Shown one piece after another: positions 27,226 to 34,719 of a stretch of DNA of 41,994 nucleotides. The position numbers and the translations under genes are program-made. The notes beneath the pieces were generated by a model that saw only the letters and a program-made list of their open reading frames with translations, was not told the origin of the DNA and did not search any database. Within the stretch, counting starts at the first letter, position 1, and each line of letters begins with the position of its first letter. The DNA is from JBJXGE01 sp046154185 (GTDB lineage Bacteria; Planctomycetota; UBA8108; UBA1146; JAJFFE01): contig JBJXGE010000055.1 in NCBI GenBank assembly GCA_046154185.1, forward strand, positions 1 through 41,994, written 5' to 3'.

Positions 27226-27368
27226 GTGGTCCTTTCGCGAGTCGAGGTCCATCGCCGATGAAGAGTAGTTCAATTTCCGGGCGACTCGCGTAAGCGTTTT
27301 GTAACAGCGGCTCGATGATCTCGACGACGACCAGCAAGACGACACTCGAGTTGGCGGGGAGAGTTGAT

Positions 27369-27400
27369 AAAAAACGCGGCCTAGGCGATCCCAGGCCGCG
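27369..27400 (-). terminator. Strong intrinsic terminator
   Basis: On the minus strand an 8-bp GC stem (arms 27375-27382 and 27393-27400, extended inside by GG/CC) is followed by six T residues at 27369-27374. It ends the small RNA and separates it from the VIT/vWA gene. Confidence 0.75.
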
Positions 27401-27435
27401 CAAGTCCAGGAGGTACCTGGAAAGGGGTGTGTGTG
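27369..27435 (-). ncRNA. Candidate 66-base small RNA
   Basis: A near-consensus promoter (27442-27470) and an intrinsic terminator (27369-27400) bracket about 66 bases with no open frame. The predicted RNA starts with an unpaired ACACACCCC-type stretch. It then forms a hairpin (27406-27410 with 27416-27420; CCAGG/CCUGG) whose loop and 3' arm display UACCUCC, complementary to Shine-Dalgarno sequences, followed by the terminator stem. This design is typical of C-rich trans-acting small RNAs that block ribosome binding. I recognise no named family. The exact 5' end is estimated from the -10 box. Confidence 0.6.
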
Positions 27436-27441
27436 GCGGAG

Positions 27442-27470
27442 TTAATAACCGGACCGCTCGACGTTGTCAA
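27442..27470 (-). promoter_or_regulatory. Sigma-70 promoter TTGACA-17-TATTAA for the minus-strand small RNA
   Basis: Read on the minus strand, a perfect TTGACA (27465-27470) is followed after exactly 17 bases by TATTAA (27442-27447; 4 of 6). No protein start lies within the transcript before the terminator, so this promoter appears dedicated to the small RNA. Confidence 0.65.
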
Positions 27471-27541
27471 ACGCGACCAAGAATTTTCAGGCGACTTTCT
27501 CTAGAGACCACGGCACTTGCCGCTTAAGCACATTTTCGAAC

Positions 27542-27783
27542 TCCGGACTTGCGGGCACGCACCGGCCGTGCTCCCATCCCGAACAAATACCAAACGCGCG
27601 AGCCGGGACCGTGCGCAAGAGGCCCCCAGACACCGTTGCGTAACAGTAAGTGGCCTGGGATGATCGGCCGTCCGGAACCTGACACCGGGAGCTTTCGTTG
27701 TTGCGTGTGTCTGCTAACCAAGTCACCTCCCCCCTTCCCCAAGGGCCGGACCTGGGCAACCTCGTCCGGCCCTTATTTTTTTT
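27542..27783 (+). ncRNA. Candidate structured RNA with anti-Shine-Dalgarno-like tail
   Basis: A very strong plus-strand terminator at 27741-27783 has no protein gene upstream of it on that strand. Before it the DNA folds well. One hairpin (27548-27619) has four stacked helices: 27548-27552/27615-27619, 27555-27559/27610-27614, 27562-27566/27602-27606 and 27567-27571/27596-27600. A second hairpin is at 27625-27659 (CCCAG/CTGGG). TCCGGA at 27542-27547 can close both with 27671-27676. The loop of the first hairpin contains CCCATCCCGAAC, as in 5S rRNA loop C, but the conserved 5S loop E and helix III partners are missing. Between fold and terminator lies UCACCUCCCCCC (27723-27734), matching the 16S 3' end. 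The 5' end is a guess; no clear promoter was found. Confidence 0.45.
27741..27783 (+). terminator. Very strong intrinsic terminator
   Basis: An exact 11-bp stem (AAGGGCCGGAC at 27741-27751 with GTCCGGCCCTT at 27764-27774) and a 12-base loop are followed by A and eight T residues. Only the plus strand has the T-run, which fixes its direction. Confidence 0.85.
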
Positions 27784-27875
27784 GAGGCGCCACCCCGCGC
27801 CGTTTGGGGCGCACCCGAATCGGCTCACTCACCCCACTCGTTCGCGCTTCCGGCGCGGGGCGAAGTGGAGTTTCA

Positions 27876-28064
27876 ATGGCGCAGTTCGAGTGTATCCAGC
27901 GCCGGCTTTCGGGCCCCGAAGCCGCTCACGTTCGCGCGCCGGTTCGTCATGCGCGGTGCGAGAGGCAGTGTCGTACTGCCGGCGATGAATCACACCTCGT
28001 CGCATGCCATCGACGGTACTATGTGACCATTCCGGAGCCAACTTTGTCCGTCGAGCGAAACTGA
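27876..28064 (+). CDS. Possible small Cys-containing protein
   Basis: A 62-codon frame from an ATG with GGAG 5 bases upstream. The predicted peptide has four Cys (positions 6, 28, 32 and 44), with CERQC and a CH pair that could suit metal binding, and ends at TGA. It resembles no family I know. Codon third positions are less GC-rich than in the neighbouring genes, which argues against strong coding selection. It lies between the noncoding RNA locus and the DUF1800 operon. The rest of 27784-28290 shows no gene. Treat as doubtful. Confidence 0.3.
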   Translation: MAQFECIQRRLSGPEAAHVRAPVRHARCERQCRTAGDESHLVACHRRYYVTIPEPTLSVERN

Positions 28065-28108
28065 GGGGTCGCGCTCGGTGTTAGCGACGGGACGCACGAC
28101 GCGACAAT

Positions 28109-28137
28109 TTGTTCGGTGAGCGTGGGCCAATTATTTC
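28109..28137 (+). promoter_or_regulatory. Weak candidate promoter for the DUF1800 operon
   Basis: TTGTTC (28109-28114), a 17-base spacer and TATTTC (28132-28137) lie about 150 bp before the DUF1800 start in a locally AT-richer patch. Each box matches consensus at only about three of six positions, so this is a suggestion based mainly on spacing and position. Confidence 0.3.
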
Positions 28138-28290
28138 AGCAGTGGTGTTGCTCTGTGCATGGCCCAACCGTCGAACCGGGTTTTGGCGTCCGGTACGCAT
28201 CGTGCTGTCAGCGTGACCTGCTGGGTCGGGCGGGTCGTCGATCGAAATGGGCGAAACCTAAAGCGTCGGAATCAAAGAGGAGGAATGCGC

Positions 28291-30267
28291 ATGCAACGAG
28301 TCGTGACCGGAACTCGGATTCTGCACGCGTCGATGTCGGCAAGTCCGCAGCCCGCGCGCGGCCACCGCCGCACGCTGTGCGGACTCATCGTCGCAACGAT
28401 TGGACTCCTCGCGACGCAGACGGCGCAGGCTGGCGCCCCACCGCCGCTGTTTCAGAACTTTCTGCGCGGCGACGTGACCAACGATGGAGGGCTGAATATC
28501 GCCGACCCGATTGGACTCCTCGAGTACCTGTTCGCGGGCACCGGCTTCGCTTTGACTTGCGCCGATGCTGGCGACGCGAACGACGACGAAGTCATCGACC
28601 TCGGCGATCCGATCTACTTGCTCGCCTACCTATTCGCAAGCTCACCGCCGCCGCCAGCGCCCTTCGGCGGCTGTGGCGCCGACCCCACGCTGAATGTCGC
28701 ATTGGCGTGTAATTCCTATCCGCCATGCGACGGCGACACGACCGCTGATCTAGCCGCCCACCTGTTGCGCCGACTTGGCTACGGACCTACGCCCGAGCGC
28801 CTCGAGCACGTGCTCAGTATCGGCGCCGCCAACTACATCTTTGAGCAGCTCTATCCGGAACTCGACCCCGAGCTCGACAATCTACCGTTGCAGAGCTTGT
28901 TGGCCGGACTCTCACCCGCCAGCGACTTCTACCATCTCATCCTGTGGCAGGTCGATCACGCGCGCTATAGCCGCAATCAACTCCGCGAAGCGCTCGTTGA
29001 TTTTTGGGAGAATCATTTCAACACCGAGACTTTCAAGAGCACGCAGTTCTTACTCGATCTGCGCGTCGCTGGCGCGCCGGTCTACACGTTCGACACGGCG
29101 TTCGCGGAGGCGACGAATTGGGAGTGGCAAGACAATAGCCTGTTCCGCGCGGCAGCCGTCGGGAGTTTTTCCGACCTTTTGCTCGCGAGCGTGACGAGCA
29201 AGGCGATGACGGTCTACCTCGACACGGCCTTCAACAACGATGACGCGCCGAATGAGAATTACGCCCGCGAATTGCTCGAGCTCCACACGATGGGTGTCGA
29301 CAACGGTTACACGCAAATTGACATTGAGCAGGTCGCGCGCTGTTTTACCGGCTGGACCGTGCGGAAGAAAAGCGCCGCGGATGCAGGTGATCCCTTCGCG
29401 CCGATCGTCCCGTTCGATGATCCAGCCGGAGTTTGGTCCTTGCACTTCATACCGAATAACCACGATTTCGCCGCCAAGACGATTTTCGCCGGCACCGCCT
29501 ACCAATTCGATGTCCCGGCGCGCCCAGTCGGACCTGCCGGCATGCAAGATGGTTTTGAACTCGTGGCGCATCTGGCGCTCTTGCCGCAGACCGCGGAATA
29601 CGTGAGCACGAAACTCATTCAAAAGTTCGTCGACGACACGGTGCCGCAAGACCTGCTTGCTGAGTGCCTAACGACCTGGCTCACGACGGACGGTGACCTG
29701 CGCGCTGTCATCGCCACGATCGTCGGCTCCTCGCATTTCCTCGGCGCGGACCATCGCTGGAGCAAGATCAAGACTCCCTTTGAATACTTGATCTCTACGC
29801 TGCGCAGCGTCGAAGCGGACACGAGCGGCTTTCCGGTGATCTTCGGCGTCGGCGGCTTTTTCCAGACCGGCTTGATCGGTCTCAATCAGTTCCTGTTCCT
29901 CTACCCGACACCCGAAGGACAGCCGGAGAGCGGCTCGGCCTGGCTTGGCTCGACGGCGCTCCTCAATCGCATTTTGTTTGCGAACTATGCGATGCAACCA
30001 GGCCCGGACCCGGTGGCGAATCTCTTCAATCCGATGAATGACGCGGGCATCACGCTCGACGATCCGGCCGCGGTAGTCGACTTTTGGCTCGCGCGCTTGT
30101 TTCAAAACAGCTACGACCTCATCGACCGCGAGATTGCGATCACGTATCTCTCGCAGGACGCGAGTGGCGTGCCGGCGCCGCTCTTCCCGCTGACGCCGGG
30201 CTACCGACAACGCGTGCGCGCGTTGGTGGCGTTCTTGTTGTCCTCACCCTACGCGAACAAGCAATAA
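28291..30267 (+). CDS. DUF1800 protein with N-terminal dockerin-like calcium-binding repeat
   Basis: A 658-residue exported protein. The ATG at 28291 has AGAGGAGG about 7 bases upstream, while the ATG at 28285 would abut the same ribosome-binding site, so 28291 is preferred. A signal peptide ends near AQA (about residue 47). Residues 58-130 hold two dockerin-like EF-hand loops, GDVTNDGGLNIADP and GDANDDEVIDLGDP, each followed by an LLxYLF helix. From about 152 to the end is a DUF1800 domain: HLLRRLGYGPTPERLE, then VDFWENHFNT, NENYARELLELHTMGVD, ARCFTGWT and HDFAAKTIF, all characteristic. DUF1800 is usually paired with DUF1501, as here 12 bp downstream. The biochemical role is unknown. The repeat being N-terminal, not C-terminal, is unusual. 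Confidence 0.88.
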   Translation: MQRVVTGTRILHASMSASPQPARGHRRTLCGLIVATIGLLATQTAQAGAPPPLFQNFLRGDVTNDGGLNIADPIGLLEYLFAGTGFALTCADAGDANDDEVIDLGDPIYLLAYLFASSPPPPAPFGGCGADPTLNVALACNSYPPCDGDTTADLAAHLLRRLGYGPTPERLEHVLSIGAANYIFEQLYPELDPELDNLPLQSLLAGLSPASDFYHLILWQVDHARYSRNQLREALVDFWENHFNTETFKSTQFLLDLRVAGAPVYTFDTAFAEATNWEWQDNSLFRAAAVGSFSDLLLASVTSKAMTVYLDTAFNNDDAPNENYARELLELHTMGVDNGYTQIDIEQVARCFTGWTVRKKSAADAGDPFAPIVPFDDPAGVWSLHFIPNNHDFAAKTIFAGTAYQFDVPARPVGPAGMQDGFELVAHLALLPQTAEYVSTKLIQKFVDDTVPQDLLAECLTTWLTTDGDLRAVIATIVGSSHFLGADHRWSKIKTPFEYLISTLRSVEADTSGFPVIFGVGGFFQTGLIGLNQFLFLYPTPEGQPESGSAWLGSTALLNRILFANYAMQPGPDPVANLFNPMNDAGITLDDPAAVVDFWLARLFQNSYDLIDREIAITYLSQDASGVPAPLFPLTPGYRQRVRALVAFLLSSPYANKQ

Positions 30268-30279
30268 GGAGCGATCGTC

Positions 30280-31653
30280 ATGAACTTCAATCGTCGGCAG
30301 TTTCTCAAGACGTCGCTCGTTTCCGGCGTCGCACTCGGCGCGCTGAGCCCCATGTTTCGCTCACCGTTTTTGCGCCGCAGTTTCGGCGCGGCAATGCTCG
30401 GGGTGACGCCGCGCAAGATGGTCGTCATTTTCATGCGGGGCGGCAATGACGGCGTGAACACTTGCATTCCCTACGGCGACAACCAGTACAACTCGACGAC
30501 GCGGCCGCAGCTCTTCATCCCGAGCGCGCAAGCGCTCGACCTCGGCAACGGCTTCGCCGCTTTGCATCCGGCGCTCGCGCCGCTGCACGAGCTGCACCTC
30601 GCCGGCGATCTCGCGACAATTCACCGCGTCGCCTACGAAAATCAATCGCGGTCGCACTTCGATAGCCAACAGTATTGGGAGAACGGGATCCCAGGCGACA
30701 GTGAACTCGACGAAGGTTGGTTGTATCGACAAGTCATCCAAACCTACAACCTCGGGACCAATCCAATTGCGGCTGCCAGCATCACGCCCAAGTTGATGCT
30801 GATGTTGCGAGGCAGCGTCGCGCTGCCGCACATCACTGATCTGTCGACGTACAACCTCGACGTGCCCGGTGCGACGCAGGGAAAACTGCTCGGTGCCGTG
30901 TCGACCGGCGGCGGCGACGCGGGTTCGGGACTCCTCGGACTCTACGGCAAAACCAGCGGCTCGTACGGTTACGACGCGCTCCTCGGCAGCTCGGGGATGT
31001 CGGTGGGCTCAACGTTGCAAGCAATTTCCGCGGCGGGCGTCGATCCGGCGACGTATGTGCCCGAAAACGGCGCGACGTATCCGAGCGATGCGGCGCCTGG
31101 GGGATTCCCGGCCTCATCGTTTCCGTTCTTTCAACAATTGCGGGACGCGGCGATGTTGCTCAAACAGACGGATATGCGCATCGTCGGCATCGAGATCGAT
31201 GGCTTTGACACGCACGTCCAGCAAGGCGCGGTCGGCGGCGCGCACGCGCAATTGTTGAGTCAAGTCGCGCATGGCATGCGCTCGCTGTCCCTCGATTTGC
31301 AGAGTCTGTGGGACGACACGCTCATCGTCACCCTTTCGGAATTCGGTCGCACGTCCGAGGAGAACGCCAGCCTCGGCACCGATCATGGTGAAGCCGCGTG
31401 CCTTTTCGTCGCGGGAGGCAGCGTCAATGGTGGCGTGTACAACTGCGATGCGTCGACGTGGGCGAATGGCGATTTGTTTTCCGACGCGAGTGGGCGCTAT
31501 GTGGCGCACCGCACGGATTTCCGCGCCGTGCTGCGCGAGATTCTCGTGCGCCACTTCGACACGAGCACGCCCGTCGTCGAACAAGTGTTCCCTGGCATTT
31601 CGGCAACCGGCGGAGATCCGCTGTTCGCCGATTTGGGATTCTTGCCGCTGTAA
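30280..31653 (+). CDS. DUF1501 protein, Tat-exported
   Basis: A 457-residue member of the DUF1501 family, which has an alkaline-phosphatase/sulfatase-like fold. The N terminus NFNRRQFLKTS with the twin Arg at 5-6 and a following hydrophobic stretch is a Tat signal, meaning export in folded form. Family features include KMVVIFMRGGNDGVNT, RVAYENQSRSHFDSQQYWE, GIEIDGFDTHVQQG and TLSEFGRTSEENASLGTDHG. The His and Asp in these could form a metal site, although no DUF1501 enzyme activity is established to my knowledge. GGAG lies 8 bases before the ATG. It forms an operon with DUF1800 upstream and the cupredoxin gene 31 bp downstream. Confidence 0.9.
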   Translation: MNFNRRQFLKTSLVSGVALGALSPMFRSPFLRRSFGAAMLGVTPRKMVVIFMRGGNDGVNTCIPYGDNQYNSTTRPQLFIPSAQALDLGNGFAALHPALAPLHELHLAGDLATIHRVAYENQSRSHFDSQQYWENGIPGDSELDEGWLYRQVIQTYNLGTNPIAAASITPKLMLMLRGSVALPHITDLSTYNLDVPGATQGKLLGAVSTGGGDAGSGLLGLYGKTSGSYGYDALLGSSGMSVGSTLQAISAAGVDPATYVPENGATYPSDAAPGGFPASSFPFFQQLRDAAMLLKQTDMRIVGIEIDGFDTHVQQGAVGGAHAQLLSQVAHGMRSLSLDLQSLWDDTLIVTLSEFGRTSEENASLGTDHGEAACLFVAGGSVNGGVYNCDASTWANGDLFSDASGRYVAHRTDFRAVLREILVRHFDTSTPVVEQVFPGISATGGDPLFADLGFLPL

Positions 31654-31684
31654 TTCAGATCTCGCTCGCGGAAGGAGCGCCGTC

Positions 31685-32587
31685 GTGCAGAAAGTTCGCG
31701 ATGCGGCTAACCGCCAAGGTGCGTTGAACGTGCTCGTACTCGCCAGTGTGTGCGCAGGCGTGCTCAGTTCGACGGCACGGGGCGATGAGACGATTACTTT
31801 CTACGCAACGGCGTTCCTGCCGACGGCGACAACGATTACCGTGGGCGAAACCGTTCACTTCGTGCACTCGGCTGGCTCCCACACCGTGACGAGCGGCACG
31901 TCGTCAGCGCCATCCGGGAGCCCTGGCGCGCTTTTCGATGTGGAACTCGACGCGACGGCTCCGCTGTTTTCTTACACTTTTAACACGCCCGGCACGTACT
32001 CGTTTTTCTGCCGCGATCACGAAACCGGGCTCGTCGGCACGATCGTCGTGGAGCCGTTTTTCGTGGTCGTTGGCGTCGTCAACAACGCCTTCACGCCCGA
32101 GGACGTGCACGTGTTTGCCGGCGACCAAGTGCGCTGGGAATGGATCGAGGGCCTCCACTCCGTAACGAGCGGCGCATCCTCGGCGCCCGCCGACAATCCC
32201 GGCGCCCTCTTCGATAGCCCGCTGACGGGGGCACAGCCGGTCTTTATTCATGATTTCACGACGCCCGGCACGTTTCCGTATTTCTGCCTGCCGCACGAGG
32301 CCTTCAACATGTATGGCTCCGTGCACGTGCAGCAACTATTCATTCGCGGCGACACGAACAGCGATGGCCAAATCGACGTTGCGGATCCCATCACACTGCT
32401 CGGGCATCTGTTCCTCCAAGAACCGGAGCCGGCGTGCACCGACGCCGCGGACGCAACGGATGACGGCACGCTCAATATCGCCGACGCCATTCTCCAACTC
32501 AGCTACTTGTTCGGCGGCGGCACGCTGCCCGCGCCGTTTCCGCAAGCGGGCGCTGATCGCAGCTCCGACGCGCTTTACTGCTATTGA
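31685..32587 (+). CDS. Two-domain cupredoxin with C-terminal dockerin-like repeat
   Basis: A 300-residue secreted protein from a GTG start at 31685 with AAGGAGCG upstream, the same ribosome-binding context as the DUF1501 gene. A signal peptide covers about 1-33. Two plastocyanin-like domains follow. The second (about 124-216) has a full type 1 copper set: H158, C201, H204 and M209. The first (about 35-123) has H66, C109 and H112 but Leu/Val where Met is expected, so it may bind copper differently or not at all. Residues 218-290 carry two calcium loops (GDTNSDGQIDVADP and DATDDGTLNIADA). A small blue-copper protein in this operon suggests a redox or copper-linked role, which is inference. Confidence 0.85.
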   Translation: MQKVRDAANRQGALNVLVLASVCAGVLSSTARGDETITFYATAFLPTATTITVGETVHFVHSAGSHTVTSGTSSAPSGSPGALFDVELDATAPLFSYTFNTPGTYSFFCRDHETGLVGTIVVEPFFVVVGVVNNAFTPEDVHVFAGDQVRWEWIEGLHSVTSGASSAPADNPGALFDSPLTGAQPVFIHDFTTPGTFPYFCLPHEAFNMYGSVHVQQLFIRGDTNSDGQIDVADPITLLGHLFLQEPEPACTDAADATDDGTLNIADAILQLSYLFGGGTLPAPFPQAGADRSSDALYCY

Positions 32588-32660
32588 CGCGCGACCGCGC
32601 GGTTTCCATTCGGTCGGAAAACGACAGCCGCGATCTCGGTTTTCATCCAGCGATGACGCA

Positions 32661-33611
32661 TCACACGAGCGCCCACATCAATAAGAACTGCACGCCATTG
32701 AAAATACTGTGAAGCGTTATGCAGGCCCAAAGGTTGCCGGTGCGGTGATAAAGACTCGCGAGCACACAACCGATGGCGAAAATCGGCAGCGACGCTTGCA
32801 GATTCACGTGCACGACCGTGAACACCAACGAAGAAATGAGCACGGCCGGTCGGGCTCCAACTGCCGTCGTCAGACTGCGAAACAACAGCCCGCGAAACAC
32901 GACTTCCTCAAACACGGGAGCGACCACGGCCCCCGCGCAGAACAAACTCACGAGCAAGAAGTGATCGTCACCGGCGGCGGCGGCGATGAAGATCCCCGCC
33001 AACGCCTGCGGCTCCGGCCGGAGTCCCATCAACTCAAGTACGAGCGTCCAACTGGAACTGACGACCAACCAACCGGGCAAGACGATGCAGACATACGTGA
33101 GTGCGCCGACGCGCAGTCCCGCACCGAAGAGCCGTCGATCGAGACCGAGCACGCTGGTCGCCGAGTTCCGGAGCGAGAGCGCCGCGAAGATCGCCACGAC
33201 GCAGCCGACCCGCAGCAGGACGTGCACAACTATGCGGGCGGAAAACAACAAGGGCCGCAGCTCGTCGATCAGCCAGCGCGCAAGCGCCGGCGGCTGCTCG
33301 AGTGCTGCGACCGCCGCGCTGGCCGCGCCGAGTTCCAGTTGGCTGAGCAACATCGAAGTCAGCGCTTCGAGCGTGAAGCAACTCAGCAGTACGAAGACGG
33401 CGTCCGGCCAGCGCCAATAGGGCGGCGCAAGCAAGTGGATCGGCTGCCGTCGCAGCAGCGTCGCAAACGCCGCTGCGAGGAGCGCGATGATCGCCAGCAC
33501 CAAGGCGGCGCTCGCCAGCAGCGCCAGCCATCCCAACGGGTCGCTTTGGAGCGACTCGAAAAACTGGCGCGCGCGCTGCCAAACCTCGTCGAACTGCGCG
33601 GGCTCATTCAT
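32661..33611 (-). CDS. CPBP family intramembrane protease (CAAX-like)
   Basis: A 316-residue polytopic membrane protein with about eight helices. The glutamate-type intramembrane protease motifs are intact: EEVVFRG (Glu235, Glu236, Arg240), a His at about 268 in FTVVHVN, and His301 with Asn305 in LHSIFN. Bacterial members include bacteriocin-immunity and membrane-processing proteases; the substrate here cannot be predicted. The gene starts 15 bp after the thiG stop on the same strand, so it is probably co-transcribed with thiS-thiG, an association with no obvious functional logic. It converges on the cupredoxin gene. Confidence 0.87.
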   Translation of the reverse strand: MNEPAQFDEVWQRARQFFESLQSDPLGWLALLASAALVLAIIALLAAAFATLLRRQPIHLLAPPYWRWPDAVFVLLSCFTLEALTSMLLSQLELGAASAAVAALEQPPALARWLIDELRPLLFSARIVVHVLLRVGCVVAIFAALSLRNSATSVLGLDRRLFGAGLRVGALTYVCIVLPGWLVVSSSWTLVLELMGLRPEPQALAGIFIAAAAGDDHFLLVSLFCAGAVVAPVFEEVVFRGLLFRSLTTAVGARPAVLISSLVFTVVHVNLQASLPIFAIGCVLASLYHRTGNLWACITLHSIFNGVQFLLMWALV

Positions 33612-33626
33612 AGGGCCTGCGCACTG

Positions 33627-34442
33627 TTACTCACCCGCGATACTCCGGCCGATCACGCCGCTGACTGGGCTAGACGCCGAGCCGGTGCGCCGCCGCGGGA
33701 TGCGTCCAGCCCGCGCCGCCCAATAACCCGCCTCGAGTCCGTGGCGCATTGCGCGCGCCATGCCGACGGGGTCTTGCGCGAGCGCGATGCCAGTGTTCAG
33801 CAAGACGGCGGCGGCGCCGAGTTCCATCGCGATCGTCACATCGCTCGCCGTGCCGACGCCGGCATCGACGATTACGGGCACGCGCAGCTTCTCGATGATG
33901 AGACGCAAGTTCGACGGGTTGAGGATGCCCTGGCCGCAGCCGATCGGTGAACCGGCGGGCATCACGACGGTCGCGCCCGCTTCCTCGAGTCGCTGCGCCA
34001 TGACGGGGTCATCCGAGGTATACGCCCAGACCTCGACGCCATCCTTGACGAGCTCCCGCGTCGCTTCGAGCGTGCCGACGGGATCGGGCAGTAGCGTCTC
34101 TTTGTCGCCGAGCACTTCGAGTTTCACCCAGTCGCCCAGTCCGAGTTCGCGCGCGAGTCGCGCGACGCGCACCGCATCTTCGGCGGTGTAACAGCCGGCG
34201 GTATTCGGTAGCAGCAAATAGCGACTGCGGTCGAGATGCTCGAGAAGATTCTCGCCCGCACTCGGCGCGCTCAGTCGGCGAATCGCGACCGTCACCGCAT
34301 GCGCTTCAGCGGCGGCGAGCGCATCGCGCATCACTTGCATGCTGCGGTATTTTCCGGTGCCGACGATGAGGCGCGAGCGTAAGGTGCGGGCGCCGATCTG
34401 CAGCGGTTCAGGCGCGATCACTGGCGATTCCACCTCATCCAC
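33627..34442 (-). CDS. thiG: Thiazole synthase
   Basis: ThiG makes the thiazole ring of thiamine from deoxyxylulose phosphate, dehydroglycine and the sulfur carried by ThiS. The 271-residue product shows RLIVGTGKYRS near the N terminus, TVAIRR, the strong family block LLPNTAGCYTAEDAVR, VKLEVLGDKETLLPD and the phosphate-binding MPAGSPIGCGQG with VDAGVGTASD. No ATG is near the expected start. GTG at 34442 overlaps the thiS stop by 8 bases and gives a length close to the family; GTG at 34433 is an alternative. The extreme C terminus (Arg/Ser-rich, after about residue 240) is slightly extended. The longest frame to 34541 is rejected since it runs through thiS. Confidence 0.93.
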   Translation of the reverse strand: MDEVESPVIAPEPLQIGARTLRSRLIVGTGKYRSMQVMRDALAAAEAHAVTVAIRRLSAPSAGENLLEHLDRSRYLLLPNTAGCYTAEDAVRVARLARELGLGDWVKLEVLGDKETLLPDPVGTLEATRELVKDGVEVWAYTSDDPVMAQRLEEAGATVVMPAGSPIGCGQGILNPSNLRLIIEKLRVPVIVDAGVGTASDVTIAMELGAAAVLLNTGIALAQDPVGMARAMRHGLEAGYWAARAGRIPRRRTGSASSPVSGVIGRSIAGE

Positions 34443-34638
34443 CGCCGACCAAAGTGACGATCTCCAGCTCGTCGTTCGCCGCCAAGCGCGTTTCGGCATG
34501 CGCCCGACGCGGCACGACCCGCCGATTGAGTTCGACCGCAACGGGTTGGCCGGCGGTCGCGAAACGCTCGAGCAATTGGGCGAGCGTCATCGGCTCCGCC
34601 AAAGTCGTCCGTTCGCCGTTGATGCAGACTTCGATCAC
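34435..34638 (-). CDS. thiS: Thiamine biosynthesis sulfur carrier protein
   Basis: A 67-residue ubiquitin-like sulfur carrier ending VGGG; the terminal glycine is the one that becomes the thiocarboxylate used by ThiG. It shows INGERTTLAEPMTLAQLLE and VAVELNRRVVPR, the typical ThiS pattern. The frame is open to 34728, but a near-consensus promoter lies at 34691-34719, inside that extension, so the first usable start is GTG at 34638. That gives the normal ThiS length. No strong ribosome-binding site precedes it. It overlaps thiG by 8 bases. No TPP riboswitch is present upstream. Confidence 0.88.
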   Translation of the reverse strand: MIEVCINGERTTLAEPMTLAQLLERFATAGQPVAVELNRRVVPRRAHAETRLAANDELEIVTLVGGG

Positions 34639-34690
34639 TTCGAGGCCAATCGGTTGTTCGAGGCGGTTGTTGGAGGGAAGTTCGCGGCCG

Positions 34691-34719
34691 ATTCTAGAAA
34701 TGGCATTCGGGACTGTCAA
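34691..34719 (-). promoter_or_regulatory. Near-consensus sigma-70 promoter for thiS-thiG
   Basis: On the minus strand a perfect TTGACA (34714-34719) is followed after exactly 17 bases by TAGAAT (34691-34696; 5 of 6). Transcription should start near 34684, about 46 bases before the thiS GTG. This is the best promoter match in the window. Confidence 0.75.

Noticed and set aside
27542..27676. 5S rRNA gene, prompted by CCCATCCCGAAC followed by AAACG at nearly the E. coli spacing and by a two-hairpin layout
   Set aside because: The helix III partner, GAUGGUA/loop E sequences and the usual 110-120 base length are missing. The first stem is far too long for 5S helix II/III.
27661..27700. Signal recognition particle RNA on the minus strand, prompted by GTCAGGTTCCGGACGGC
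   Set aside because: The conserved GGAAGGRAGCAGCC part of the SRP domain does not follow.
27487..27828. 113- and 72-codon minus-strand frames, the latter preceded by GGAGGTGA
   Set aside because: They run through the RNA stems and terminator region, show no codon bias and no recognisable family. GGAGGTGA is simply the complement of the plus-strand CU-rich tail.
32588..32612. CGCG-rich inverted repeat right after the cupredoxin stop as a terminator
   Set aside because: The arms can only form about 4 bp with a proper loop and just three T residues follow.
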